Source: URNF01 sp045543675 (GTDB lineage Bacteria; Bacillota; Clostridia; Oscillospirales; Acutalibacteraceae). Taken from it: DNA of 6,791 bases. Positions 1 through 6,270 of this stretch are shown here, one piece after another. Each line of letters opens with the position of its first letter. Position 1 is the first letter of the stretch. A program made the position numbers and the translations under genes. The stretch covers positions 1-6,791 of the forward strand of contig JAZPXM010000209.1 of the NCBI GenBank assembly GCA_045543675.1, read 5' to 3'. The notes under the pieces were generated by a model, which searched no databases, had not been told where the DNA came from, and worked only from the letters and a program-made list of their open reading frames with translations.

Positions 1-16
1 TCCCCTGACAAGGGGA
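1..16. repeat. Short perfect hairpin at the window edge
   Basis: TCCCCT-GACA-AGGGGA forms a perfect 6-bp stem with a 4-nt loop and no T-run on either side, so it is not a convincing terminator. Similar short CCCCT/AGGGG palindromes occur as dispersed intergenic repeats in some clostridial genomes; that link is from memory and unproven here. It may be the edge of a longer structure cut by the window. Confidence 0.3.
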
Positions 17-44
17 GGCAAGAAAAAGATGTCTGCAAAAGATA

Positions 45-83
45 AGAGAAGACACACAGCTTTTGTGTATCTTCTCTATTTTT
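45..83. terminator. Probable intrinsic terminator, possibly bidirectional
   Basis: The arm at 45-58 pairs with 64-77: eight pairs (AGAGAAGA with TCTTCTCT), one C/A mismatch, then five more pairs, around a 5-nt loop. On the + strand it is followed by ATTTTTAT (78-85). On the - strand it is followed by a weaker TTATCTTTT tract. It could stop a + strand gene lying left of the window and also the leftward permease transcript ending at 122. Confidence 0.6.
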
Positions 84-94
84 ATCCCTATGAC

Positions 95-120
95 CACCCG
101 CCGTAAGGCGGGTGTTTTTT
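95..120 (+). terminator. Intrinsic terminator (+ direction)
   Basis: CACCCGCC-GTAA-GGCGGGTG is a perfect, GC-rich 8-bp stem with a tetraloop, followed at once by TTTTTT (115-120). This is the textbook form for rightward termination. Going left there is no T-run after the stem, so it probably serves a + strand gene left of the window, backing up the hairpin at 45-83. Its T-run abuts the stop codon of the converging gene at 122. Confidence 0.75.
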
Positions 121-121
121 C

Positions 122-1267
122 TTATTCTGTTTTTTCTGCGGCTTTTGCTTTGCGGTACTCGATAAAATCATGTAACAACATTTTAATAACCGCCAACACC
201 GGTACACCTATCAAAATGCCACCGAATCCGAAAATGCCGCCGCCGACCGTGATGGCAAGCAACACGTAAATGGGACGCATACCCACCGTGGAGCCCACGA
301 TTTTGGGTTGCAAAATGTTGCCGTCCAACTGTTGCATCACGATAACGTATATCAGCACACCGATAGCGGTGTAAATGTTGCCGCTGAACAGCGCCACGAT
401 AACGGCGATACAGCCACCGACGATCGCGCCGAAATACGGAATGAAGTTGAGCAAGCCGACCAGACAGCCAAGCAAGATCGCTTTCGGCAAGCCGAACAGC
501 AAAAAGCCCACCGACATAATCGCCGCTACCACCAATGCATCAATCAATGCACCGTACAGATAGTTGTAAAAAATAGATGCGGTCTTATGTGCATACTGTG
601 ACGCCGTGTTTTGTACTGTATTTCCGAATACAGCGCCCACCAGTGCTTTGATTGCCGCGAGCAATGATTCACGTTCGCTGAGCATATACACCGAAATAAT
701 AAACGCCATAATCACGTCAAACAGCGACGCGGTTACCGAAACGACCCCTTTAAATGCGGAAACCAAGGTGTCGGTATTAGCCAGGGATACTACCCAGTCG
801 TACAACTCATTGTACATACCTTGTACCGTTTCGGCAAGTTCAAAGCGGTTTAAGAAACCACCGTCCGCCATTGCGGCATTCAGCCACGCAGATACTTTTT
901 CATAATACGTGGGCAAATTTTTGATAAGGCTCACACACGCCGCATACAGTTCAGGCAACAACAAACCGAGAACGCCTGCCAATATAGCGAGAAATACCAG
1001 ATAGCATACCCCGAGAGACAAGGGGCGGGCGGCTTTTTGCCAGAAACGGCCTTTGCCGCGCCGTATCCAGCCTTCCAGTTTGTTGCACGGTGCGTACAGC
1101 AAGAACGTGATGATAAACGCAATAATAAACGGCGTAAATATTCCCAAAAAATTGGTGACCATTGCCGCAAACCCTTGTTCGCCTTTGGAAGAATTAAATA
1201 GCAGTATAGCGGCCGCTACCAGCGAAAACCACCATAACCAACGGGTTAAAGGATTACTTTTTTTCAA
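122..1267 (-). CDS. AI-2E family transporter (PerM/YhhT/TqsA-like membrane permease)
   Basis: A 381-residue polytopic inner-membrane protein, close to the usual size of the AI-2E exporter family (PF01594). Hydrophobic segments lie at about residues 11-25, 36-58, 84-106, 176-196, 240-260, 264-295, 299-312 and 332-365. A soluble loop at about 107-175 separates the N-terminal group from the rest, as is typical of the family. Family motifs are visible in the C-terminal half: NFIPYFGAIVGG (274-285), QQLDGNILQPKIVG (312-325) and GILIGVPVLAVI (350-361). Characterised relatives export autoinducer-2 or act as ion antiporters; the substrate here cannot be told. The start is TTG (1267-1265), chosen because AGGGGG lies 8 nt upstream and the next Met (residue 36) would remove the first membrane segment. 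It overlaps the end of the nucleotidyltransferase gene by 14 nt, so the two are probably translationally coupled. Confidence 0.9.
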   Translation of the reverse strand: MKKSNPLTRWLWWFSLVAAAILLFNSSKGEQGFAAMVTNFLGIFTPFIIAFIITFLLYAPCNKLEGWIRRGKGRFWQKAARPLSLGVCYLVFLAILAGVLGLLLPELYAACVSLIKNLPTYYEKVSAWLNAAMADGGFLNRFELAETVQGMYNELYDWVVSLANTDTLVSAFKGVVSVTASLFDVIMAFIISVYMLSERESLLAAIKALVGAVFGNTVQNTASQYAHKTASIFYNYLYGALIDALVVAAIMSVGFLLFGLPKAILLGCLVGLLNFIPYFGAIVGGCIAVIVALFSGNIYTAIGVLIYVIVMQQLDGNILQPKIVGSTVGMRPIYVLLAITVGGGIFGFGGILIGVPVLAVIKMLLHDFIEYRKAKAAEKTE

Positions 1268-2426
1268 CGTCTTGTCCCCCTAACAATATACTGACACGTC
1301 GCCGTGCGGCGGCGTCTTTTTCGGCTGTGCCGATGTGTTTTGCGGCTTGTAACGCGTAGTCCTTACGCTGAAACACACCGCGATATAAGCGGTATGCATA
1401 CGCCAACGGCAACCATTTTTTCGCTAACGGCGCATACAAACTGTTTTCTCGCATTTCGGCTTTGGGCGGGAACAACGCACGCCACAACGCGGCAGCGCGC
1501 CCACCCTGTTTTTCTACCGTTGCGGCACGGGGGTTTTGCTGTCGTGCAAAACTGCCCGCGTCTACGGTATATGTTGCTAAAAAAGCGGCATCTTCATCGG
1601 TAATGGCCGCCGACGGTAATGGGGACAGCACCCCAAACCATCGCGCGGTCAAGGTCAATACCACCTGCGCGTAGGTATATACTCCCAGTTCCTTCAGTAG
1701 CACACCCAGCGTATCCGCCGACGGTGCGATGTCGCTTTTTAAAAACACGGCAAGGTCAATAAATGAACGCACGCCTGCACTATCAGTAGCAAAATGCCGC
1801 ATCTGGTGGGACAGCAGATACACAAAATGGTATACAGGGTCCACCGTTTCGATGCCCTGCCACACCGCAAAGTGATTTTCTATATCCGCAAGATAAGACT
1901 GTAGTTGCGGCAAATCTTCTACCGCATCTACCGTAGGGTCAAAGTGAAATTCTATATGCAACGGCGGCCGTTTGACGTATACTTGCGTGCTGTCTTCAAA
2001 TAACAGCGTATCGTTTGAAATCACATTACGTACCGCATCACGAAACGCGGCAGGCACGTAAATATCTACGTCCCCAAACGTACGCAGTTCCCGCATCGGA
2101 TACAGATGCCCTAAAACGGCACCTTTGAGCACCGCAAACGGAATACCCGCCGCACGCAGTTGGGCAAACAATGCATCACACGCCACGCCTTTGTTGGCGA
2201 AATTCCCCACCGTGCCGTAAAACTGAGCGGTGAGAAAAGCCGCCGTCTTTTCGGTGAAAGAATGGATGAATGGTTGTGTCATATACCCGACGATCCCACC
2301 GACATCCCCCGCCCGAGCAAGGCGCGCCAAAGCATCGCCGTCTACGTTTTCGGGTAGAGACGGCGCCGTTTCGCCTTGTATAAACGCTCGCAAAAGGCTT
2401 AAAAGATACGCGGTTTCAGGTTTCAT
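1254..2426 (-). CDS. Nucleotidyltransferase family protein (PF14907-like), substrate unknown
   Basis: A 390-residue soluble protein with no signal peptide or membrane segment. Residues 99-122 carry a nucleotidyltransferase signature: VLKG (99-102), then YP (109-110), two Arg (112, 115) and GDVDI (118-122), giving two metal-binding Asp at 119 and 121. A following LHIEFHF (156-162) supplies the likely third acidic residue. H207, R220 and D224 in SHQMRH...VRSFIDLAVF match the later conserved H/R/D pattern of this family. Members transfer nucleotides to unknown acceptors, some beside surface-polymer genes; no specific role can be assigned. ATG 2426-2424 is preferred because AAGGAGA lies 7 nt upstream; an open frame continues 13 codons further to 2465 but overlaps the promoter. 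It is first in a leftward unit with the AI-2E permease. Confidence 0.82.
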   Translation of the reverse strand: MKPETAYLLSLLRAFIQGETAPSLPENVDGDALARLARAGDVGGIVGYMTQPFIHSFTEKTAAFLTAQFYGTVGNFANKGVACDALFAQLRAAGIPFAVLKGAVLGHLYPMRELRTFGDVDIYVPAAFRDAVRNVISNDTLLFEDSTQVYVKRPPLHIEFHFDPTVDAVEDLPQLQSYLADIENHFAVWQGIETVDPVYHFVYLLSHQMRHFATDSAGVRSFIDLAVFLKSDIAPSADTLGVLLKELGVYTYAQVVLTLTARWFGVLSPLPSAAITDEDAAFLATYTVDAGSFARQQNPRAATVEKQGGRAAALWRALFPPKAEMRENSLYAPLAKKWLPLAYAYRLYRGVFQRKDYALQAAKHIGTAEKDAAARRRVSILLGGQDVEKK

Positions 2427-2455
2427 CCGGCTTCTCCTTATATTTATTCTATTAT

Positions 2456-2484
2456 ATAGTATCACAAACGCACGGTGTTGTCTA
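2456..2484 (-). promoter_or_regulatory. Likely sigma-A promoter for the leftward unit
   Basis: On the - strand, TAGACA (2484-2479) and TACTAT (2461-2456) are separated by 17 nt. TGA immediately before the -10 gives an extended -10 element. Transcription would start near 2449, about 23 nt ahead of the nucleotidyltransferase ATG and upstream of its AAGGAGA site. An exact TATAAT at 2456-2451 lies just downstream but lacks a good -35. A TTGACA at 2509-2504 lacks a good -10. Confidence 0.5.
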
Positions 2485-2535
2485 TCTTAAAATTGTGAAT
2501 TTTTGTCAATCGGTCTCCTTCTTTTGAACCATATC

Positions 2536-2564
2536 TTGACAGATACAAAAAACACGTCTACAAT
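2536..2564 (+). promoter_or_regulatory. Strong sigma-A promoter for the tail-fibre-like gene
   Basis: A perfect TTGACA (2536-2541) is followed after exactly 17 nt by TACAAT (2559-2564), one base from consensus. The expected start is near 2571, leaving a leader of about 70 nt before the ATG at 2641. It is the only good rightward promoter in the 214-nt divergent gap. Confidence 0.8.
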
Positions 2565-2599
2565 GATATATGAGGGGAATATGCAGGGTCCTTCACTAC

Positions 2600-2630
2600 A
2601 AACCGTACAACATTGTACGGTTTTTGTTTT
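2600..2630 (+). terminator. Terminator-like hairpin in the 5' leader (possible attenuator)
   Basis: AAACCGTACAA (2600-2610) and TTGTACGGTTT (2613-2623) are perfect complements separated by 2 nt, so the outer bases pair and a small loop closes. The T-rich tract TTTTTGTTTT spans 2621-2630. This has the form of an intrinsic terminator, but it lies between the promoter and AGGAGG (2631-2636) of the next gene. It would release a transcript of about 60 nt unless read through. I saw no obvious competing antiterminator pairing in the short leader. Confidence 0.6.
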
Positions 2631-2640
2631 AGGAGGAACT

Positions 2641-3837
2641 ATGCAACAGAAATTTCTGGAATTTATTGTGGATGACCAATTTATCCGCGCACCGCATTAC
2701 ACGGTAGTTGCCGACTCCCGCGATTACCTTGTGGCACGCTTTTCGTTCAGCGAACATTGGCAGGGACTGACCAAAACTGCCGTGTTCCAGGGAGCAAACG
2801 GCAAGGCATATTTTGTAGTATTGGACAAGGACACCTGTCCTATTCCGTGGGAAGTCATACAACCTACCCGCTTTTTGGTATCGGTGTTCGGGGGTGACCG
2901 CCTGACCGCCGACCGCGCGATGGTAGAAGTCGCCGCATCGGGATTTACCGCAAGCGGTATCACCCCGCCTGCGCCGACACCCGACGTATACAACCAGTTG
3001 ACCGAAGCGGTGGCGTTGGAAAGACAGTTAGCGGAAAACGCCGCTACCACCGCTACCGAAAAAGCAGAGCAATGTGTGTATCTCACATCTTCTGCCGAAA
3101 GTCTATTGCAGGAAGCGGCAAACGTAGATGCGCTTGTTGCCGCCGCCAAGCAAGCCGCGCAACAAGCGGCTACCTGCGTAGCACAAACAGAAGAAAACGC
3201 AGCACAAGCGGACGCATCTGCCCAAGCCGCCCAACAAAGCGAAGACGCCGCCAACGCACACGCCACCGCATCGTATACGTTTTCCGAAGAAGCAAAAACG
3301 GCGGCGGATGAAGCCAAAACCGCCGCCGCACAACTGGAAGGCGGTTTGCAACAATTAGAGAGTATACAGGCGGGCTTGTCACGGCAACTGTTGGCCACCG
3401 TCATCGTGGAAAACCCGACTTCTACTATTAACATCGCCTTTGAAAAACCCGTCAAAGACTTTTTTTTGGTTTTTAAAGGGCAATTGGTTGCCGATGCCAA
3501 AGTAAGTAACGCTATATTGGCTTGCCACACCGACAGGGGCTCTCAATACTTTTTTTACGCAACAGACATCTCTTTCCCCGCAGGAGAAAATGTTGCGTAT
3601 ATTGCGCACGCACGGCACATCGCAGACCACTACTGGATGACCGATTATGCAACCGGATCTTTAAACGCCGGATTGCAGGGTATTTCTTCCAGTAGTTCTG
3701 CAGCGAAAACTTCCTATTCCAGACGTAGTGACACATTGCCGTTATATGTCAATAGTATATGTTTCTTTGAATTCAACCAGAAATATACCTTTGCCGCGGG
3801 GAGCACCGTAGAAGTTTGGGGCATTTACGCTGAATAA
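2641..3837 (+). CDS. Phage tail/baseplate fibre-like protein, solitary gene
   Basis: A 398-residue protein with three parts. Residues 1-104 form a beta-rich head with a pattern seen in Firmicute phage baseplate and upper-tail proteins: HWQGLTKTAVF (39-49), IPWEVI (68-73), FLVSVFGGDRLT (78-89). A Pro-rich linker (105-115) follows. Residues 116-248 are an Ala/Gln/Glu-rich, coiled-coil-like shaft with short repeats such as EAKTAADEAKTAAA (217-230). Residues 249-398 form a beta-rich, Ser/aromatic tip ending AGSTVEVWGIYAE, similar in style to fibre C-terminal domains. There is no signal peptide or membrane segment. The start at 2641 follows AGGAGG after only 4 nt; an in-frame ATG at 2581 would add 20 residues and is less likely because GAGGGG lies just 3 nt before it. 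No capsid, tail or lysis gene is near, and the stop lies 14 nt before the next promoter. Fibre-like architecture is fairly sure; biological role is unknown. Confidence 0.65.
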   Translation: MQQKFLEFIVDDQFIRAPHYTVVADSRDYLVARFSFSEHWQGLTKTAVFQGANGKAYFVVLDKDTCPIPWEVIQPTRFLVSVFGGDRLTADRAMVEVAASGFTASGITPPAPTPDVYNQLTEAVALERQLAENAATTATEKAEQCVYLTSSAESLLQEAANVDALVAAAKQAAQQAATCVAQTEENAAQADASAQAAQQSEDAANAHATASYTFSEEAKTAADEAKTAAAQLEGGLQQLESIQAGLSRQLLATVIVENPTSTINIAFEKPVKDFFLVFKGQLVADAKVSNAILACHTDRGSQYFFYATDISFPAGENVAYIAHARHIADHYWMTDYATGSLNAGLQGISSSSSAAKTSYSRRSDTLPLYVNSICFFEFNQKYTFAAGSTVEVWGIYAE

Positions 3838-3851
3838 CTTAAAAAATGGTG

Positions 3852-3880
3852 TTGACAAACCTTTACACTTGTGCTAAAAT
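3852..3880 (+). promoter_or_regulatory. Strong extended -10 promoter of the rplU operon
   Basis: A perfect TTGACA (3852-3857), a 17-nt spacer and TAAAAT (3875-3880), preceded by TGC (3872-3874), make a near-consensus extended -10 sigma-A promoter. The start should fall near 3887, so the transcript begins with the structured leader that follows. High strength fits a ribosomal protein operon. Confidence 0.85.
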
Positions 3881-3887
3881 GTGGGAT

Positions 3888-3945
3888 GCCGCGTGTTGCA
3901 GGTATATATAAAGTGGTATAAAACCCACCTGTCACAGCGAGTCTT
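3888..3945 (+). ncRNA. Ribosomal protein L21 leader (cis-regulatory RNA)
   Basis: The 5' UTR just upstream of rplU can fold into an interrupted stem. CGC-GTG (3890-3895) pairs with CAC and GCG (3933-3935, 3937-3939) around a bulged A. CAGG (3899-3902) pairs with CCTG (3928-3931), and TGG (3914-3916) pairs with CCA (3925-3927) inside it. The 3' side ends in GCGAGTCTTA, which I recall as a conserved feature of the Firmicute L21 leader family in Rfam. In that family the leader is thought to bind an operon product for autoregulation. Position, size and pairing fit, but the family match was not tested with a covariance model. Confidence 0.6.
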
Positions 3946-3965
3946 AAGAAAAGGTAGGTACGCCT

Positions 3966-4316
3966 ATGTACGCCATTATTGAAACCGGCGGCAAACAGTA
4001 CAAAGTTGAAAACGGCGATGTTGTTTTCATCGAAAAACTGGAAGCTGCGGAAGAAGCGACTGTCGAGTTTGCGCAGGTTATCGCATTCCACGACGGTAAA
4101 GCCCTCAAAGTCGGCACCCCCTATGTCAAGAACGCCGTTGTTACCGGCAAGGTGCTGAAAAACGGTAAAGGTAAAAAAATTACCGTATTCACCTACAAAC
4201 CCAAAAAAGGCAGCAGCCGTAAAATGGGTCATCGCCAGCCGTACACGAAGGTCGAAATCCAGGGTATGGAAATCGTAAAACCTGCGAAAGCGGCAGCGGA
4301 AAAAGCCGCTGAATAA
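3966..4316 (+). CDS. rplU: 50S ribosomal protein L21
   Basis: A 116-residue L21 that binds 23S rRNA in the large subunit. The N-terminus MYAIIETGGKQYKV is the family hallmark, and the C-terminal half has the RNA-binding KPKKGSSRKMGHRQPYTKV stretch (78-96) before IQGM. The body matches the usual length of about 103 residues. An Ala/Lys/Glu-rich tail (about 104-116) is an extra extension, common in clostridial relatives. AGGTAGG (3952-3958) lies 7 nt before the ATG. It is first in the operon, directly behind the L21 leader, and 5 nt before prp. Confidence 0.98.
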   Translation: MYAIIETGGKQYKVENGDVVFIEKLEAAEEATVEFAQVIAFHDGKALKVGTPYVKNAVVTGKVLKNGKGKKITVFTYKPKKGSSRKMGHRQPYTKVEIQGMEIVKPAKAAAEKAAE

Positions 4317-4321
4317 GCAAG

Positions 4322-4633
4322 ATGATTTGTGCTACGTTTCGGTGTGTCAACGGTGAACTGAAAGGATTTTCTCTTGTCGGTCACGCAGGTGGCACAGAAG
4401 GTACGGATATTGTATGTGCCGCGGTTTCGTCCGCCGCATATATGACCGCCAACACGCTGACCGATGTCTGCAACCTTTCTGCTGACATTACGGTGGCGGA
4501 CGGTACGATGTCCCTTTTGCTTACCGAAAGCAACGCATCTGCAAAAACGGTTCTTGAAGGTTTTTTTCTGCATTTGAAAGAATTGCAGAAAGAGTATCCC
4601 AAACGGATACAGGTACTAAAAACGGAGGTGTAA
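4322..4633 (+). CDS. prp: Ribosomal-processing cysteine protease Prp
   Basis: A 103-residue Prp (YsxB/TM1457-like). This cytoplasmic cysteine protease removes the N-terminal extension of the L27 precursor, a step needed for functional 50S subunits in Firmicutes. The catalytic pair is present: His21 in GHAGG (20-24) and Cys32 in DIVCAAVSS (29-37). Length and the C-terminal helix are normal. The gene sits between rplU and rpmA, its conserved position, and its substrate is the next gene. No good Shine-Dalgarno site precedes the ATG (only AAGCAAG in the 5-nt gap), so initiation probably depends on ribosomes ending rplU. Its last codons contain the ribosome binding site for rpmA. Confidence 0.95.
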   Translation: MICATFRCVNGELKGFSLVGHAGGTEGTDIVCAAVSSAAYMTANTLTDVCNLSADITVADGTMSLLLTESNASAKTVLEGFFLHLKELQKEYPKRIQVLKTEV

Positions 4634-4636
4634 GTT

Positions 4637-4921
4637 ATGTTAAAGATAAACATTCAGCTTTTCGCTCATAAAAAGGGCGTAGGCTCCACCAAGAACGGCC
4701 GTGACTCCGAGTCCAAACGCCTTGGCGTAAAACGCGCTGACGGTCAGTTTGTTCCCGCGGGCAACATCTTGGTGCGTCAGCGTGGTACTCACATCCATCC
4801 CGGCAACAATGTGGGTATTGGTTCTGACGACACGCTGTATGCGAAAATCGACGGCGTGGTGCGCTTCGAACGCGTTGGCAAAGACCGCAAACGCGTGAGT
4901 GTTTACGCAGTAGAGCAGTAA
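4637..4921 (+). CDS. rpmA: 50S ribosomal protein L27, Prp-cleaved precursor
   Basis: A 94-residue L27, whose mature N-terminus reaches the peptidyl transferase centre. The body is typical: STKNGRDSESKRLGVKRADG (17-36), then RQRGTHIHPGNNVG, DDTLYAKIDG and a basic C-terminus. Residues 1-9 (MLKINIQLF) form the extension seen in Firmicutes, with the expected Prp cut between F9 and A10, exposing AHKKG. GGAGG (4624-4628) lies 8 nt before the ATG and overlaps the 3' end of prp, so the two are coupled with a 3-nt gap. An intrinsic terminator follows within 6 nt. Confidence 0.98.
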   Translation: MLKINIQLFAHKKGVGSTKNGRDSESKRLGVKRADGQFVPAGNILVRQRGTHIHPGNNVGIGSDDTLYAKIDGVVRFERVGKDRKRVSVYAVEQ

Positions 4922-4926
4922 AAAAG

Positions 4927-4959
4927 AAAAAGCATCTGCCGAAAGCAGATGCTTTTTTT
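4927..4959 (+). terminator. Intrinsic terminator between rpmA and obg
   Basis: AAAAAGCATCTGC (4927-4939) and GCAGATGCTTTTT (4945-4957) form a perfect 13-bp stem with a CGAAA loop, followed by a T-run to 4959. The core GCATCTGC stem is GC-balanced and stable. It lies inside the operon, and the 29 nt between it and the obg ATG hold no promoter I can see. Probably it stops a share of transcripts, lowering obg and mrnC relative to L21 and L27. Confidence 0.88.
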
Positions 4960-4988
4960 CTTACAACACCCGAAGGGAGTTGAACACT

Positions 4989-6260
4989 ATGTTTGTAGAT
5001 AAAGCCATCATCGAAGTGAGAGCAGGCAACGGCGGTAACGGTGCCGTGTCCTTTCACCGCGAAAAATACGTGGCGGCAGGCGGTCCCGACGGCGGTGACG
5101 GCGGCAGAGGCGGTAATATCGTGTTTACGGTAGATAGCGGTCTCAATACGCTGTCCGATTTCCGCTACAAGCGAAAATACGCCGCAGGCCACGGTGAAAA
5201 CGGCAGTAAAAACAGATGCTTTGGCAAAGCGGGCGAAGACCTTGTGATCCCCGTTCCCGAAGGCACGTTGATCTATGATAATGAAACCGGTCGTTTGATG
5301 GCGGATATGACGGCGGATAAACCGTTTATCGCCGCAAAAGGCGGCAGGGGCGGTTGGGGCAACGCCCATTTTGCTTCCCCCACCCGTCAGGTGCCGCGCT
5401 TTGCCAAACCCGGTGTGCCGGGCGAAGCACTTCGTTTGCGTTTAGAATTGAAACTACTCGCTGACGTTGGTCTGGTCGGTTTCCCGAACGTCGGTAAATC
5501 TTCGCTTATCTCTGTTGTCAGCGAAGCAAAGCCCGAAATTGCCAACTACCACTTTACCACCTTAACGCCCGTTTTAGGCGTAGTGCGTATCGGCGAACGC
5601 AATTCCTTTGTGATGGCGGATATCCCCGGCATTATTGAGGGCGCGGCAGAGGGCGTCGGTCTCGGTCACGAATTTTTGCGGCACATCGAGCGTTGTCGTT
5701 TGCTTGTACACGTGGTAGACGTGTCGGGCAGTGAAGGGCGCGACCCTATTGCCGATTTTGACGCCATTCAAAGCGAACTCGCCGCATTCAGCGAAACCCT
5801 TGCCGACCGCCCGATGTTGGTTGCCGGCAACAAATGCGACCTTGCCACCGATGAGCAATTAGCAGCTTTTGAAGCGGAAATGCAAAAGCGGGGGCTTCCC
5901 TACTTCCCGATGATGGCGGCTATTGCCCACGGCACCGACCCGCTGATAAAAGCGTGTGCCGAAGCGTTATCCAAGTTGCCCCCTGTCACCCGCTTTGAAG
6001 CGGAAGACATCGTTCTGCCGGATGCGGACAGTTTCAAAGACCGCACGGTGCAGATTCGCCGCGAAGACGGTATTTTCTTCGTGGAAGCGCCGTGGTTGTT
6101 GCAGGTAATGCGCGGCATTAACTTTGACGACAGCGAATCGTTGCAGTATTTTGAACGGGTACTGCGTTCTTCAGGCGTTATTGACGCATTGGAAAAGGCC
6201 GGCGTAGAAGAAGGCGACACGGTGTCTATTTACGATTTTGAATTTGAATTTGTGTATTAA
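4989..6260 (+). CDS. obg: GTPase Obg/CgtA (50S assembly and stress GTPase)
   Basis: A 423-residue essential-type GTPase that binds late 50S precursors and links ribosome maturation to guanine-nucleotide levels. Three domains are complete. The glycine-rich Obg fold spans about 1-156, starting MFVDKAIIEVRAGNGGNGAV. The G domain has G1 GFPNVGKS (164-171), G2 TTLTP (190-194), G3 DIPG (211-214) and G4 NKCD (281-284). The C-terminal OCT domain (about 339-423) ends in the acidic/aromatic tail EFEFVY. Length is as in Bacillus Obg. ATG 4989 is chosen because GGGAG (4975-4979) lies 9 nt upstream and MFVDKA is the family start; an in-frame TTG at 4980 has no room for a binding site. It is separated from rpmA by a terminator and from mrnC by 10 nt. 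Confidence 0.97.
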   Translation: MFVDKAIIEVRAGNGGNGAVSFHREKYVAAGGPDGGDGGRGGNIVFTVDSGLNTLSDFRYKRKYAAGHGENGSKNRCFGKAGEDLVIPVPEGTLIYDNETGRLMADMTADKPFIAAKGGRGGWGNAHFASPTRQVPRFAKPGVPGEALRLRLELKLLADVGLVGFPNVGKSSLISVVSEAKPEIANYHFTTLTPVLGVVRIGERNSFVMADIPGIIEGAAEGVGLGHEFLRHIERCRLLVHVVDVSGSEGRDPIADFDAIQSELAAFSETLADRPMLVAGNKCDLATDEQLAAFEAEMQKRGLPYFPMMAAIAHGTDPLIKACAEALSKLPPVTRFEAEDIVLPDADSFKDRTVQIRREDGIFFVEAPWLLQVMRGINFDDSESLQYFERVLRSSGVIDALEKAGVEEGDTVSIYDFEFEFVY

Positions 6261-6270
6261 GGTGAAACGT

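Noticed and set aside
1..45. Open + strand frame from position 1 ending at TAA 43-45, just before a terminator
   Set aside because: It could be the last 14 codons of a gene left of the window, which the terminators at 45-120 would suit, but 14 codons without recognisable features cannot support a gene call.
3299..3328. CGGCGGCG / CGCCGCCG inverted repeat inside the fibre-like gene
   Set aside because: Explained by runs of Ala codons in the coiled-coil shaft; no T-run follows and it lies mid-gene.
2724..3530. Long antisense open frame opposite the fibre-like gene
   Set aside because: It is the shadow of the Ala/Gln-rich shaft: GC-rich third positions remove stops on the other strand. It has no ribosome binding site and yields a low-complexity Ala/Ser/Cys-rich product.
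2641..3837. Possible diversity-generating retroelement target, because of the fibre-like tip
   Set aside because: No reverse transcriptase, template repeat or variable-repeat signature is visible in the window.
4635..5369. Antisense open frame of 244 codons across rpmA and the start of obg
   Set aside because: It runs opposite two certain genes and across their terminator, with a His/Cys/Arg-rich product typical of reverse reading of glycine-rich Obg.
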